From Gracilaria domingensis (lineage: Eukaryota; Rhodophyta; Florideophyceae; Gracilariales; Gracilariaceae): a stretch of 64,000 nucleotides of DNA. The notes under the pieces are model-generated. The model searched no databases. It was not told the DNA's origin and saw nothing but the letters and a program-made list of their open reading frames with translations. The stretch is taken from contig VCMS01000137.1 of NCBI GenBank assembly GCA_022539475.1, forward strand, positions 211,483-275,482, written 5' to 3'. Position 1 is the stretch's first letter. Each line of letters opens with the position of its first letter. The position numbers and the translations under genes are program-made. Below are positions 29,056-37,711 of the stretch, in pieces.

Positions 29056-29067
29056 ACCGCCTCCACA

Positions 29068-29080
29068 CACTCCCCCACTC
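29068..29080 (-). other. Polypurine tract of 9.9-kb element
   Basis: GAGTGGGGGAGTG on the minus strand, directly before the 3' LTR. Just upstream (29084-29104) lies a stem GGTCGC/GCGACC. The same arrangement precedes the LTRs in the tandem array. Confidence 0.8.
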
Positions 29081-29122
29081 AGCGGTCGCTACGCCTGGGC
29101 GACCATGAACTTACGGTTTTGA

Positions 29123-32100
29123 TCAATGTTCCAAGGGTCCGTCCCGCGAAATCTCTTCGGTAGTATACCTGAAAGGGTGTGGAGGTTCTGGATACTCAGA
29201 ATCTGGTTCAAAGTCAACTAGGAACTCTTCATGATTTTCAATACGACGAATGTAGTCTTCCACCTGCTCTTCGTGCGTCGCAGCAGCTGGTAGATGTCCA
29301 TACTTTCCAATGACATAATGATATAGAAAGAATATCGTCCTATCCGCGCCAAGCCTGTTCATCTGCAGATGGAGCCTTCTAGCCAATCTGCCAAGCATCA
29401 CATGGGCATACTGTGTAAAATACTGACCGTATACGAGATGAATACTCAAGCAGAGATGAAAGCCATTCCAAACAATACAATGCTTCTCCCAGTCCTCACA
29501 TTCTAGTGGGGAGAGCCAGTTCTCAAGTGTACGCCCACCGATTTCCATTTCCAAGTAATTCACGTCCTGGTTGTAGACTTCGTAGTCAACAATTATCGGC
29601 ATTGCAAGAAGAGCCGGCGTTACTGGGGTGGTTTCTTCAATCTGGAGCGGAGGAGGTACGTCACCGCGATCTTGGTCATATGCCAGATCGATCTCGAAAG
29701 CCTCTCCAGCTTCAATCCGCTGCAGGAAGCTTGACACCTCCACCCCGTAAGTTCTCTGCGGGGTAAGATGTCCATAGCGAGCCACTGCAAAGTGATAGTA
29801 GTAAAAGACAAACTGCTGACCCACAAGCGGTATAATGAAAGGGTTCACCCTTCCTGTCAATGAGACCAGCTTAGTAAGAAGACCCTCGGTTATGTAGGGT
29901 CCATGTCGTTTGAAAGTCCCAAGGTAAACATGTAATAGGTTCCATGCCACCTTCTGTAGATCGTTCGTACTCGTGCTGACAGGGGAAAGCCATTCGGAAA
30001 GTCTCCATCCAGCCACAATTATCCTCAGATAGTCAGCAGGGGGTCTGGTTGGATTTGTTCCTTCTTGTACCACGACCGGGCATGCCGCTTCGGGCTGATT
30101 ATTTCTTTCATATCGTACTGTTCTCGGGATCATATGCCTTGGTCTAGGACGGTAAGGTCTTAAGCGTCTCGCATGAATGCCCCTTCTCGACATACGTCGG
30201 TGTGGAGAAACCAATATGTACCGAGGATGATTAGCTCGAACGACGTGGCATGGTCCATAGAACCTCGATTTGAATGATGGCCATTTCACCGAAGGATTAA
30301 GGGCTTCACCACGCATTACCAGTACCTGGTCTCCAACAGCGAACCGATGTCCACGACGCTCATCGTCTTGACGGCGAGGCTGCTGCAATACCCTTGTGGC
30401 CCTCCCAAGAGTGGAGGCTTGTAGTTCCACCTCACGATGATCAAGTGACGGCGTGGCTATCAGGGAAGCAGGATCTGATGGATGCATTCGGGGCCGTACT
30501 CCATACATGAGCTGAAATGGAGAATATCCTTCGGCCATTTGTCGAGTGCGATAACCATAGAGAACCTCCGGGAGTACTTCATCCCAATCGGAGTTCTGAT
30601 CATGAATCGTTTTCGCGATCGCCCTCTTGATCGTCCCTACCATTCTTTCTGCGCGTCCATTAGACATAGGTGCATATGCGAGCACCGGTTTCAGAGTGAT
30701 ATCATGACGCATTAGATAAGCTTGGACACTTGATGCGAGAAAGGAGGTAGCGTTATCGGAGACAATCGTGCGGGGATAGCCGAAGGGCGCGACGATCTTC
30801 CTTCTAATAAAGTTGACTACATCGACTGCAGTAGATGTTCGAGTTGCCACTGCGATCGGCCATCCCGTGAGGTGCTCGACCCCAATGAGCAAGAATCGGT
30901 TTCCGTTCCTTGTCACCCTGAGGGGTCCAGCGAAATCAATTGAAAACGTGTGGAAGATATCCGTCAGCGGGGCTCGTTGCCCCGCTCGGTAGGCAAGAAA
31001 AGATCCCATGAACTGGCAGCCATCACAACTCTTGACGTAGGTTGTGACATCAGAGTGAATATTGGGCCACCAGAATCGATCGATGACGTGCCTTCTGGTC
31101 GCCCTGACATCCCAGTGTCCCACATCGTCATGAAATGTTTTCAAGAGTTTACGCCTTTCATTGACGTTAGGAAGGAGTCGTAACCCGGACCCCATTCTAC
31201 GATACAACTGCCCATTCCATACCATAAACTTCTTAGAATTCCTTTTGATCGCCCCTCTGAGGCTCGAGTTGGGCTCATCGACCGGAAGGGCGCTCAGATA
31301 TCGACCAATATTTGCATAATAAGGTTCGACGCCTGAAAAAGCTTCACATGTAGGGGAAGAAACAGTAGTCGCCACCTCTGGAGCATGATGCCCCCTTACT
31401 GTGGAGCAGCGCGAAAGATAATCAGCAGCGCAATTCTTATCCCCTGAGCGGTATACAACCTCGAACTCGTATTCAGCTAGGAAATCGAGCCACCTGGCCA
31501 ATCGCCCATGTACATCCTTCTTCTGAAACGCATACTTCAGCGCCTGATGGTCTGTAATCAATTGAAATGGCTTTGCTCCAAGAAGGTATAGCCGAAATTT
31601 CTTGAACGCGAAGATGACAGCAAGCGCCTCCTGCTCACAGACCGCGTAGTTCCTTTCAGCTGCAGTCATAGTCCGGCTGGCATACTGAATTGGGTGAAAC
31701 ATGCCATCAGATTTCTTCTGAGCGAGAACGGCGCCCAACGCAAATGAAAAAGCATCAGTTTCGACCCGAAACGGAATGTCGAAGTCGGGAAAGGCCAACA
31801 CTGGAGGACTGGTTAGCTTCTCCTTCAGGTTTTTGAAGGCTGCAACCATTTCATTGTTGAACACTAGTTTCCGATTTCCGGACGTTGCTGCATGGAGAAC
31901 TGCCGAAGTTTTGGCAAAGTGCTTGATAAACCGGCGGTAGTAGCCAGCAAGCCCAAGAAAGCTCCTCAGTTCAGTGGTTGTCTTAGGGATCGGAGCCGCC
32001 TTGATGGCCTCTATTTTCTTCGCGTCCACTGCAACTCCGCTCTGGTCGACAACATGTCCGAGCAGTTCAATCTTGGGATGGGCAAAGTCGCACTTAGAGA

Positions 32101-32914
32101 TCTTCAGCTTCAACCCATGGGAGGCAATTGTCCTTAGTACCAACTTGATGTGCTCGACGTGATCCTCTAAGGTTTTTGAATAGATAACCACGTCGTCCAG
32201 ATAGACCCTTACAAACGGATACTTGTTGAGGATAGAGTCCATCATTCTTTGGAATGTTGAGGGGGCGTTCATCAAGCCGAAGGGCATGACCTCAAACTGA
32301 TAGGTTCCTTGACGGCAAACGAAGGTGGTCATCTCCTTACACCGAGGTGACATTCTGATTTGCCAGTATCCGGAGAAGAGGTCAAGCGTAGTGAAGAACG
32401 AACAGCCGCCCAAGTCATCAAAGATTTGTTCAATATGAGGTAAGGGCCATCTGTCCGCTTTCATAACTTGGTTCAGAGCTCGGTAGTCCACACAGAACCT
32501 TGGCTTGCCATCCTTTTTGGTCGCAATGACGATCGGAAAGGACCATGCAGATGTACAAGGTTTGATTATCCCAGCGTCAAGCATTTTACCGAGTTCCTTC
32601 CTGACGACTTCGTCATGTCGCGGCGGAAGCCTACGAACTCTTGAGTGTATCGGAGTCTGGGTCGTCAGTGAGAATTCATGCATGACTGGTACATCTGCGG
32701 GTCTAAGATCGTACAAAGACCAGGCGACCACCCCAAGGTCAAGTAAAACACGAAGTAGTTCCTGTTGCTCCCTGCTGGGCAAGTGTGAAAGCCTTTTGAG
32801 GATGACTTCTTCGTGACTCGTGTCAGGAGGGTAATCTCTTCGATCCAATGTACGACCCGTGCCATCAATTGCGACCGGATCTAACAGGGAGTATTTGATC
32901 TCAGGGCGGGACAC
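29123..32914 (-). CDS. pol: Pol: RT, RNase H, integrase plus duplicated C-terminal domain
   Basis: Frame of 1263 codons. It opens with GTG and overlaps the acidic ORF by 34 bp, so synthesis probably needs a -1 shift or internal initiation. I found no canonical slippery heptamer in the overlap. RT: PRFCVDYRALNQ, TTLDLFSGYWQI and catalytic VYLDDVVIYSKT (YLDD about 237). RNase H: FRVETDAFSFALGAVLA, ending AADYLSRC. Integrase: H-H-C-C finger (GHWDVRATRRH...CDGC), then the acidic triad in FSIDFAGPL, IVSDNATSF and GRAERMVG. After integrase the protein continues for about 350 residues with two homologous copies of a roughly 115-residue domain (about 960-1080 and 1118-1236). These share L.EWLSP/L.NWLSP, W N..H, FxYYHF..ARYGHL/FLYHYVIGKYGHL and RIE..E.F.(I/V)D. 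I know of no such post-integrase duplication. There is no chromodomain. Confidence 0.93.
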   Translation of the reverse strand: MSRPEIKYSLLDPVAIDGTGRTLDRRDYPPDTSHEEVILKRLSHLPSREQQELLRVLLDLGVVAWSLYDLRPADVPVMHEFSLTTQTPIHSRVRRLPPRHDEVVRKELGKMLDAGIIKPCTSAWSFPIVIATKKDGKPRFCVDYRALNQVMKADRWPLPHIEQIFDDLGGCSFFTTLDLFSGYWQIRMSPRCKEMTTFVCRQGTYQFEVMPFGLMNAPSTFQRMMDSILNKYPFVRVYLDDVVIYSKTLEDHVEHIKLVLRTIASHGLKLKISKCDFAHPKIELLGHVVDQSGVAVDAKKIEAIKAAPIPKTTTELRSFLGLAGYYRRFIKHFAKTSAVLHAATSGNRKLVFNNEMVAAFKNLKEKLTSPPVLAFPDFDIPFRVETDAFSFALGAVLAQKKSDGMFHPIQYASRTMTAAERNYAVCEQEALAVIFAFKKFRLYLLGAKPFQLITDHQALKYAFQKKDVHGRLARWLDFLAEYEFEVVYRSGDKNCAADYLSRCSTVRGHHAPEVATTVSSPTCEAFSGVEPYYANIGRYLSALPVDEPNSSLRGAIKRNSKKFMVWNGQLYRRMGSGLRLLPNVNERRKLLKTFHDDVGHWDVRATRRHVIDRFWWPNIHSDVTTYVKSCDGCQFMGSFLAYRAGQRAPLTDIFHTFSIDFAGPLRVTRNGNRFLLIGVEHLTGWPIAVATRTSTAVDVVNFIRRKIVAPFGYPRTIVSDNATSFLASSVQAYLMRHDITLKPVLAYAPMSNGRAERMVGTIKRAIAKTIHDQNSDWDEVLPEVLYGYRTRQMAEGYSPFQLMYGVRPRMHPSDPASLIATPSLDHREVELQASTLGRATRVLQQPRRQDDERRGHRFAVGDQVLVMRGEALNPSVKWPSFKSRFYGPCHVVRANHPRYILVSPHRRMSRRGIHARRLRPYRPRPRHMIPRTVRYERNNQPEAACPVVVQEGTNPTRPPADYLRIIVAGWRLSEWLSPVSTSTNDLQKVAWNLLHVYLGTFKRHGPYITEGLLTKLVSLTGRVNPFIIPLVGQQFVFYYYHFAVARYGHLTPQRTYGVEVSSFLQRIEAGEAFEIDLAYDQDRGDVPPPLQIEETTPVTPALLAMPIIVDYEVYNQDVNYLEMEIGGRTLENWLSPLECEDWEKHCIVWNGFHLCLSIHLVYGQYFTQYAHVMLGRLARRLHLQMNRLGADRTIFFLYHYVIGKYGHLPAAATHEEQVEDYIRRIENHEEFLVDFEPDSEYPEPPHPFRYTTEEISRDGPLEH

Positions 32915-33537
32915 GCAACCGTCGGCTCACTATCACGTGAGCTAGAGTGTCCTTCACCGGAGCCAGTTGTACGCGGCTCTGTTTGCGAGGGGTCGGGTTG
33001 ATCTTCCAACTCCCTAACAGGTGGTGGGGGGACCTGCGTCGAGAACTCTTCTTGAGGGAGCTCTTCCTCGAAAGCAATCACGTAACGGCCGTCGTCATCC
33101 TCCTCCAGTAGCCCGGTACGACCGAAAGGCATGTTGTGCACGCCGAGGTGAGGGGGGTGCGCTGGAGTGGGTACAGGGTACCGAATCTGGACACGAACCA
33201 AAAGAAAGTCGCTGATAAGTTCCCCTTCTTCAGGTGGTAGCAAAGTGACCTCGTCCGTAATCGGGATGGTGAGGACAGGGTCGCGGTAGAGAGGGGTACC
33301 AGACAGCTCGACTTCTTCTGGTGAGGAACCATCTTCATCTTCTTCATGTTCATCTTCATTTCCATTATTCACCACTTCCTCTTCTACTTCTACTTCTGCT
33401 TCATGAACTCCTGCTTCTACTTCTACACAATCTTCATCTTCTTCGTCGTCCCTTCCAGAGTTCCTCTCTTCAGCTCCTCTATCGTTGTCAGTTGACAAAA
33501 GGGGAGGGTCAGGTGGTTGAAGGCTAGTGTCTGTCAT
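32881..33537 (-). CDS. Acidic accessory ORF of 9.9-kb element
   Basis: 218 codons from an ATG at 33537, located between gag-protease (124-bp gap) and pol (overlapping). Residues about 10-75 are strongly acidic (runs of Glu/Asp, EVEVEEEVVNN). Residues about 88-160 (IPITDEVTLLPPEEGE, then LLVRVQIRYPVP and MPFGRTGLLEEDD) are clearly similar to the last about 80 residues of the Gag-protease ORF (VPVRDDVVLL, YLIFRVYRRYPQP, LPYGEMGVLELD). So this ORF holds a second copy of the Gag C-terminal domain. There is no signal peptide or membrane segment, so it is not an envelope gene. Function unknown. Confidence 0.75.
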   Translation of the reverse strand: MTDTSLQPPDPPLLSTDNDRGAEERNSGRDDEEDEDCVEVEAGVHEAEVEVEEEVVNNGNEDEHEEDEDGSSPEEVELSGTPLYRDPVLTIPITDEVTLLPPEEGELISDFLLVRVQIRYPVPTPAHPPHLGVHNMPFGRTGLLEEDDDGRYVIAFEEELPQEEFSTQVPPPPVRELEDQPDPSQTEPRTTGSGEGHSSSRDSEPTVACPALRSNTPC

Positions 33538-33661
33538 GGAACTCTGAAAAGACGAGGGATTCGGGTGTGATAGACCGATCGTCGTTGATCGTCATTCGGC
33601 TCAGCTAAACCGCTCAGCTGGTTATCGGCCTCATCGTTAGTGTTGTCAAGACTTATAACCA

Positions 33662-36169
33662 TCACATGGTCTTCATGGGCTTCGCTTTGCGATGGAACCG
33701 CGAGGGTTCTTCATCAGCCGGTGCAGGTATAGGCCAGCCTACTCCGAAACGGACTATTGGTTCGGAACTGTTGTCCAGCTCTAGGACACCCATTTCTCCG
33801 TACGGAAGTTCAGAGGTGTGTGGATGAAGTTGTTCTCTATCCGGTGGCTGAGGGTAACGACGGTAGACTCGAAAGATAAGATAATCAGGCTGTCGTCTCA
33901 CATCTTCGGCTCGTAGAAGAACAACGTCATCCCTGACTGGGACAACGAGATCGCGTTCGTGTCCTCCATCCGATGGAGAACCTTCGGAGTCGTTGTCGTC
34001 TGCGCTTTCCTCCGATTCTTCATCGTTCTCAAATTCTCTACTTGCTTCCCCAGTGGCGTGAGGAGTAGTAATAGCAGGTTCTGGTTCAACATCATTCACA
34101 CGCAATTGCCTAATGCCCTCCTCCAAATCCTGAGGATCAGCAGGGGAGGGGCTTTCCTGACCGAGACTCGTAGCACCAATATTCTCCAGTTCGTTCGCGG
34201 ATTCCTCTTCGAGTGGTTGTAAGGAGTCTTGTTCTTCATTCATAGTATTCAAAGCATATACTGACGTGTCAACTTTGTCTTTCGAGAAAGTGATCGCGTA
34301 TCCTTCGTAGTCGCTCTCCGAACTCTCAGAGAAGAACGACTCTGAAGCGGAAGTGAAATCCTCACTATCGGTGTGTTCATTCTCTTCGTCGAACACTACA
34401 CTAGGGCGATGGTAATCGAGAGACAAAACAACAGATGCGCCGTCAAATTGCATAGAGACTTGCTGAGTACCGAGGTCCAAGCAGGCTTGGAGTGACTCAA
34501 GAGCAGGACAGCCAACGATCACATTGAAGGGAGGCTTCTCAACGACCAGGAAATCCAACGGGACGCGGAGAGAACCAAACTCGAGGGGAACATCGTGCAG
34601 GCTTCCGCGAACTAAGGATTTGGTTCCGTCGGCAACGACAATTCTCCTACTCGACGGTTTCATCTCCAACGATAACCGGTTGCATAACGCAATAGACATA
34701 AGATTAGGGATAGCACCAGAGTCCAGCAGCGCCTGGGAACTAGTGCCATAGACAGTAACATTCACCACTTTGAGAGTCTGAGGGAGTGAATGAGTATGAG
34801 CGTAACTGACACGCCTTGACGAAAAACCTCCGGAAAGAATGCGCCGAATGTCTTTCTTGGCCTCGTCCGCATCACCGCGGACTAGTTGACCGAAAGTGAT
34901 GCCAGAAGGGGCTCTCGCCAACTCTTCGTAAATGTTATATTTCCCAACGTGTTCTTGGATCTTCACTCTCCGGGACTTCCCTTTAGACTTCTTCGCAGTG
35001 CCCTTCCTGGTCCTTGTAGACTTCTTGGGAGGGTTTTTGGCTTGCTGAGAGGCAGTCCTGGTAGTATGGGAGTCGGGAAACATTACAGGAGAAATCCCTG
35101 AGAGAGGACCAGTTCGAGGTTGCTTGGGCAGAGGCTCCCCATCTGCGTCCCTTTTCGCGGTTGCAACGGGGTCTTCATCATCTGAAGGGTCAGCAATGAC
35201 AACTGAGACTTGGTTCTCGTCTGTCTTCTGAGAAGCTCGTTTCTCTTTGAGCAACTTCTCCCTTTCTGATTCAGACTTCACATCTTCGAATGACACTTTT
35301 CGCACAGTATCATCATTATTCCTTCTCCAGCACGTAGTTGCAGAGTGACCTAACTTGCCACAAACACTACATCGTGTGCCTCGATGCGGGTTAAGCTCAC
35401 ATCGTGCTGCGAAGTGACCAGGTTGGCTACAATACGAACAAACCTTCTCCGTATCCTGACGTCCAATGGTTGTCGCAGCGCTCTGAGTCTTCTTCACTAG
35501 GAGGTGCAACTGTGCCATCTGGTCAGCCAACTGATCCACTTTCGACTCCAGCGGACTTGGACGAGCGGGCTCTTTAGCACGTTGAAGAATGTGCTTTGCC
35601 GGTGGGAAAGCGTTAAGGGTACCATACGACCCGAGAGCTTTCTTTCCGCCAACAAAGTCCTTAACGAGGGCCTTCAAGGATTCATAGTCATCTGCTCCAC
35701 GGAATATGACAAACTGCGCAAGATCTGCAAACTCCATGACAGCGTTTCGTAGTAACCCGAACTTAGCTTTCGAGTTAAAACCAGCCTGATCGAAGAAAGA
35801 GTCCATCTTCTTCAAGGACCCTAGCAGATCGACATAATCTAAACGCGCCGAAACTGCCCGACGAATCCTTTCCGCCGGTTCCTCGATTGCACCGAAACGT
35901 TCGATCAAAGCAAACTTCACCTTCTGATATTCCTTTGCTTCAATCGAAAGAGAGCCATCAACAGCATAGTTGTCATAGTAGAAGTCAAACGCTTCCCCCT
36001 CAAGATAGCCGAGCAACTTCATAGCTCGAACACTATCCTCTTCGTTGGGGGTAGCGACATTCTCAAAGTAAAACAGAAACTTCCTTACGTCGACGGCAGA
36101 ACCATCGAAGGAAATCACACCAGACTCAGGAGAACCAGACCCTCCTCGAGAGTACCATGTGGACGCCAT
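33662..36169 (-). CDS. gag: Gag-protease of 9.9-kb element
   Basis: About 835 residues from an ATG at 36169, which lies inside the 5' LTR, 12 bp before its end. The first residues MASTWYSRGG are encoded by the LTR end and the primer-binding site. The Gag domain is residues about 1-200 (FLFYFENVATP, EGEAFDFYYDNY, VIFRGADDYESL). Two classical zinc knuckles CX2CX4HX4C follow: CSYCSQPGHFAARC (about 243) and CSVCGKLGHSATTC (about 262). A basic stretch precedes an aspartic protease with ALLDSGAIPNLMS (about 478) and FNVIVGCPAL. Next comes a long acidic, Ser-rich region and the C-terminal domain shared with the acidic ORF. An upstream in-frame extension exists but begins with TTG. The Gag N-terminus is homologous to that of the tandem array. 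Confidence 0.9.
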   Translation of the reverse strand: MASTWYSRGGSGSPESGVISFDGSAVDVRKFLFYFENVATPNEEDSVRAMKLLGYLEGEAFDFYYDNYAVDGSLSIEAKEYQKVKFALIERFGAIEEPAERIRRAVSARLDYVDLLGSLKKMDSFFDQAGFNSKAKFGLLRNAVMEFADLAQFVIFRGADDYESLKALVKDFVGGKKALGSYGTLNAFPPAKHILQRAKEPARPSPLESKVDQLADQMAQLHLLVKKTQSAATTIGRQDTEKVCSYCSQPGHFAARCELNPHRGTRCSVCGKLGHSATTCWRRNNDDTVRKVSFEDVKSESEREKLLKEKRASQKTDENQVSVVIADPSDDEDPVATAKRDADGEPLPKQPRTGPLSGISPVMFPDSHTTRTASQQAKNPPKKSTRTRKGTAKKSKGKSRRVKIQEHVGKYNIYEELARAPSGITFGQLVRGDADEAKKDIRRILSGGFSSRRVSYAHTHSLPQTLKVVNVTVYGTSSQALLDSGAIPNLMSIALCNRLSLEMKPSSRRIVVADGTKSLVRGSLHDVPLEFGSLRVPLDFLVVEKPPFNVIVGCPALESLQACLDLGTQQVSMQFDGASVVLSLDYHRPSVVFDEENEHTDSEDFTSASESFFSESSESDYEGYAITFSKDKVDTSVYALNTMNEEQDSLQPLEEESANELENIGATSLGQESPSPADPQDLEEGIRQLRVNDVEPEPAITTPHATGEASREFENDEESEESADDNDSEGSPSDGGHERDLVVPVRDDVVLLRAEDVRRQPDYLIFRVYRRYPQPPDREQLHPHTSELPYGEMGVLELDNSSEPIVRFGVGWPIPAPADEEPSRFHRKAKPMKTM
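36140..36157 (-). other. Primer-binding site within coding sequence
   Basis: TGGTACTCTCGAGGAGGG directly follows the 5' LTR and is translated as part of gag (WYSRGG). A second partial copy, TGGTACTCTCGAG, lies in U5 at 36226-36238. The primer tRNA is not identified. Confidence 0.7.
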
Positions 36170-37580
36170 TTTTGGGGGAAACAGCGCGGGTGGTGACAAA
36201 CCCAAGGAGAGCGACACAATAAATGCTCGAGAGTACCAGCCCAAAGGGCGACAAATTCACGTAGCTCAGATGCCTGCAGGAGCAGACAAGATAACCCCAA
36301 GATAGATGGAAACTCCCCGCAAACTGAAAGCAGGGGTAAGAATCAACCGAGGATATGGCTCAGCGTCCGATACCGAGAGCCAACACAACAACAGAAAGCA
36401 GGGCCAACAGACCAAGACACACAAGAGCTGTCGGCGGGACAATAGTGTGGTAGGACTAAAGCGATAGAGTCTGTCGTCGATGCCACCACGAACCTAACAA
36501 CCAGGCGAGGTAGCGACAGAAATAAAACCAGCGCAATGCGTAACACTGCCAACGTCCGTCTGGGAGAACGGAGACGTAGTGATGGGTGATGGTCGCAGTG
36601 TGCGAACGAGCCCAATGGAGGGCAGCACAAGGCGACTGGCTAGGGAACGGCGGGAGACCGGGCCGCCGGGAATAAGGAAATGTAGGGGGAAAGGCTGGTG
36701 GCAGGGAGGCGCAGACTGCGCTAAGGGAAGATGGGATTGCCAAAGGAAGGAAGGTTGGCGACGACGGAAGGGGAGGAAGAAAGGCGAGAGAGGCCAGGAT
36801 GGGGGAAGTCGTCCGGAGGGGAAGTGGTCTGCCCGAACCGAGTTGCTTTTTGAGCGCTCGGGTTCGGGGGTTTATATCTACAATCGCAATGCTTTGTGTA
36901 TCTTAAGTTGCATGCTGAACATCGGCTTCCACCAAATACCCTAGTCTGCTCACCATATCCATAGTAGGTAGTGATGTCGACATACGGTTCTTCGTTATGT
37001 AGATCGGTGGTTGGCGGTTGGTGATCTGGTGCTTCAGTCATGTAGGGGGGTGTCTTGGGCATTGTCACATTGGGGTGTCAATTTGTTCGTACGTGTGGCG
37101 TCGCGCCGGCGCGGCGCGGCACGCGCCTCGATTCTTCTGCGGCCTCGCGCGCGCGCGGTGGCGCTTCTTCTTGCGCAGCGTCGCGGCGGCGGCGGCGCTT
37201 CTTCTCGCGGCGGCGCGGCGGCGGCGGCGCTTCTCGGTGCGGCGGCGCGGCGGCGGCGACGGTTCTTAATGCGGCGGCGCGGCGACGCTTCTTAATGCGG
37301 CGGCGCGGCGGCGGCGGCGCTTCTTCTTGCGCAGCGGCGCGGCGCCGGCGCTTCCTCTTGCGGCGGCGCGGCGGCGGCGGCGCTTCTCGGTGTGGCGGCG
37401 CGCTTCCTCTTGCGGCGGCGCTTTATGGTGCGGCGGCGGGCTTCCTAATGCGGCGGCGCGGCGGCGGGCGCAGTTCAGGGGTGGAGGGTGATTTTATCTC
37501 CGGAGCAATCTCCGGAGATAAGAAAATCTTTCGGCCGTGTCCAAGGGAGTGCGGGACACTCCCTTGGAACCGCCTCCACA
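36158..37580 (-). repeat. 5' LTR of 9.9-kb element
   Basis: 1423 bp, apparently identical to the other LTR, with the TATAAA (36876-36871 on the minus strand), GGC-rich block and double hairpin at matching offsets. It includes the gag ATG at 36169. Followed by AATAG (37581-37585). Confidence 0.96.
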
Positions 37581-37711
37581 AATAGTATTCGGTTATTGCT
37601 AATTTTATTGCAGACTTGCGCTAATATCGTGTCAGCGCTGATGTGCGCAGTGTGTTTCGAGTGAACCGTGGAGCTGCTATAATATTAGCCAAGTAAGAGC
37701 TTGACTCTTTC

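Larger units (their letters stand above)
27645..29067 (-). repeat. 3' LTR of 9.9-kb element
   Basis: 1423 bp. It contains a TATAAA (minus strand, 28363-28358), a GGC-rich low-complexity block (about 28590-28965) and two adjacent perfect hairpins at its U3 end (28981-29055). Confidence 0.96.
27645..37580 (-). mobile_element. Complete 9.9-kb Ty3/gypsy-type element, three ORFs
   Basis: 9936 bp on the minus strand, bounded by 1423-bp LTRs (27645-29067 and 36158-37580) with plus-strand termini TGTGGA...TCCACA. It is flanked by a perfect AATAG duplication (27640-27644 and 37581-37585). The LTRs look identical, implying very recent insertion. From its own 5' end: LTR, primer-binding site inside the gag coding sequence, gag-protease, a small acidic ORF, RT-RNase H-integrase with a long C-terminal extension, polypurine tract, LTR. 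It is related to the tandem array at 48999-63822 by shared primer-binding site, polypurine-tract region and Gag N-terminus. The insertion separates the gene at 25495-27567 from a gypsy relic. Confidence 0.96.

Noticed and set aside
28542-29108. 188-codon Arg/Gly-rich frame in the LTR
   Set aside because: Encoded by GGC-rich low-complexity sequence within the LTR; repeated in the other LTR and open in several frames.
32881-33537. Middle ORF of the 9.9-kb element as an envelope gene
   Set aside because: No signal peptide, no membrane segment, strongly acidic, and related to the Gag C-terminus of the same element.
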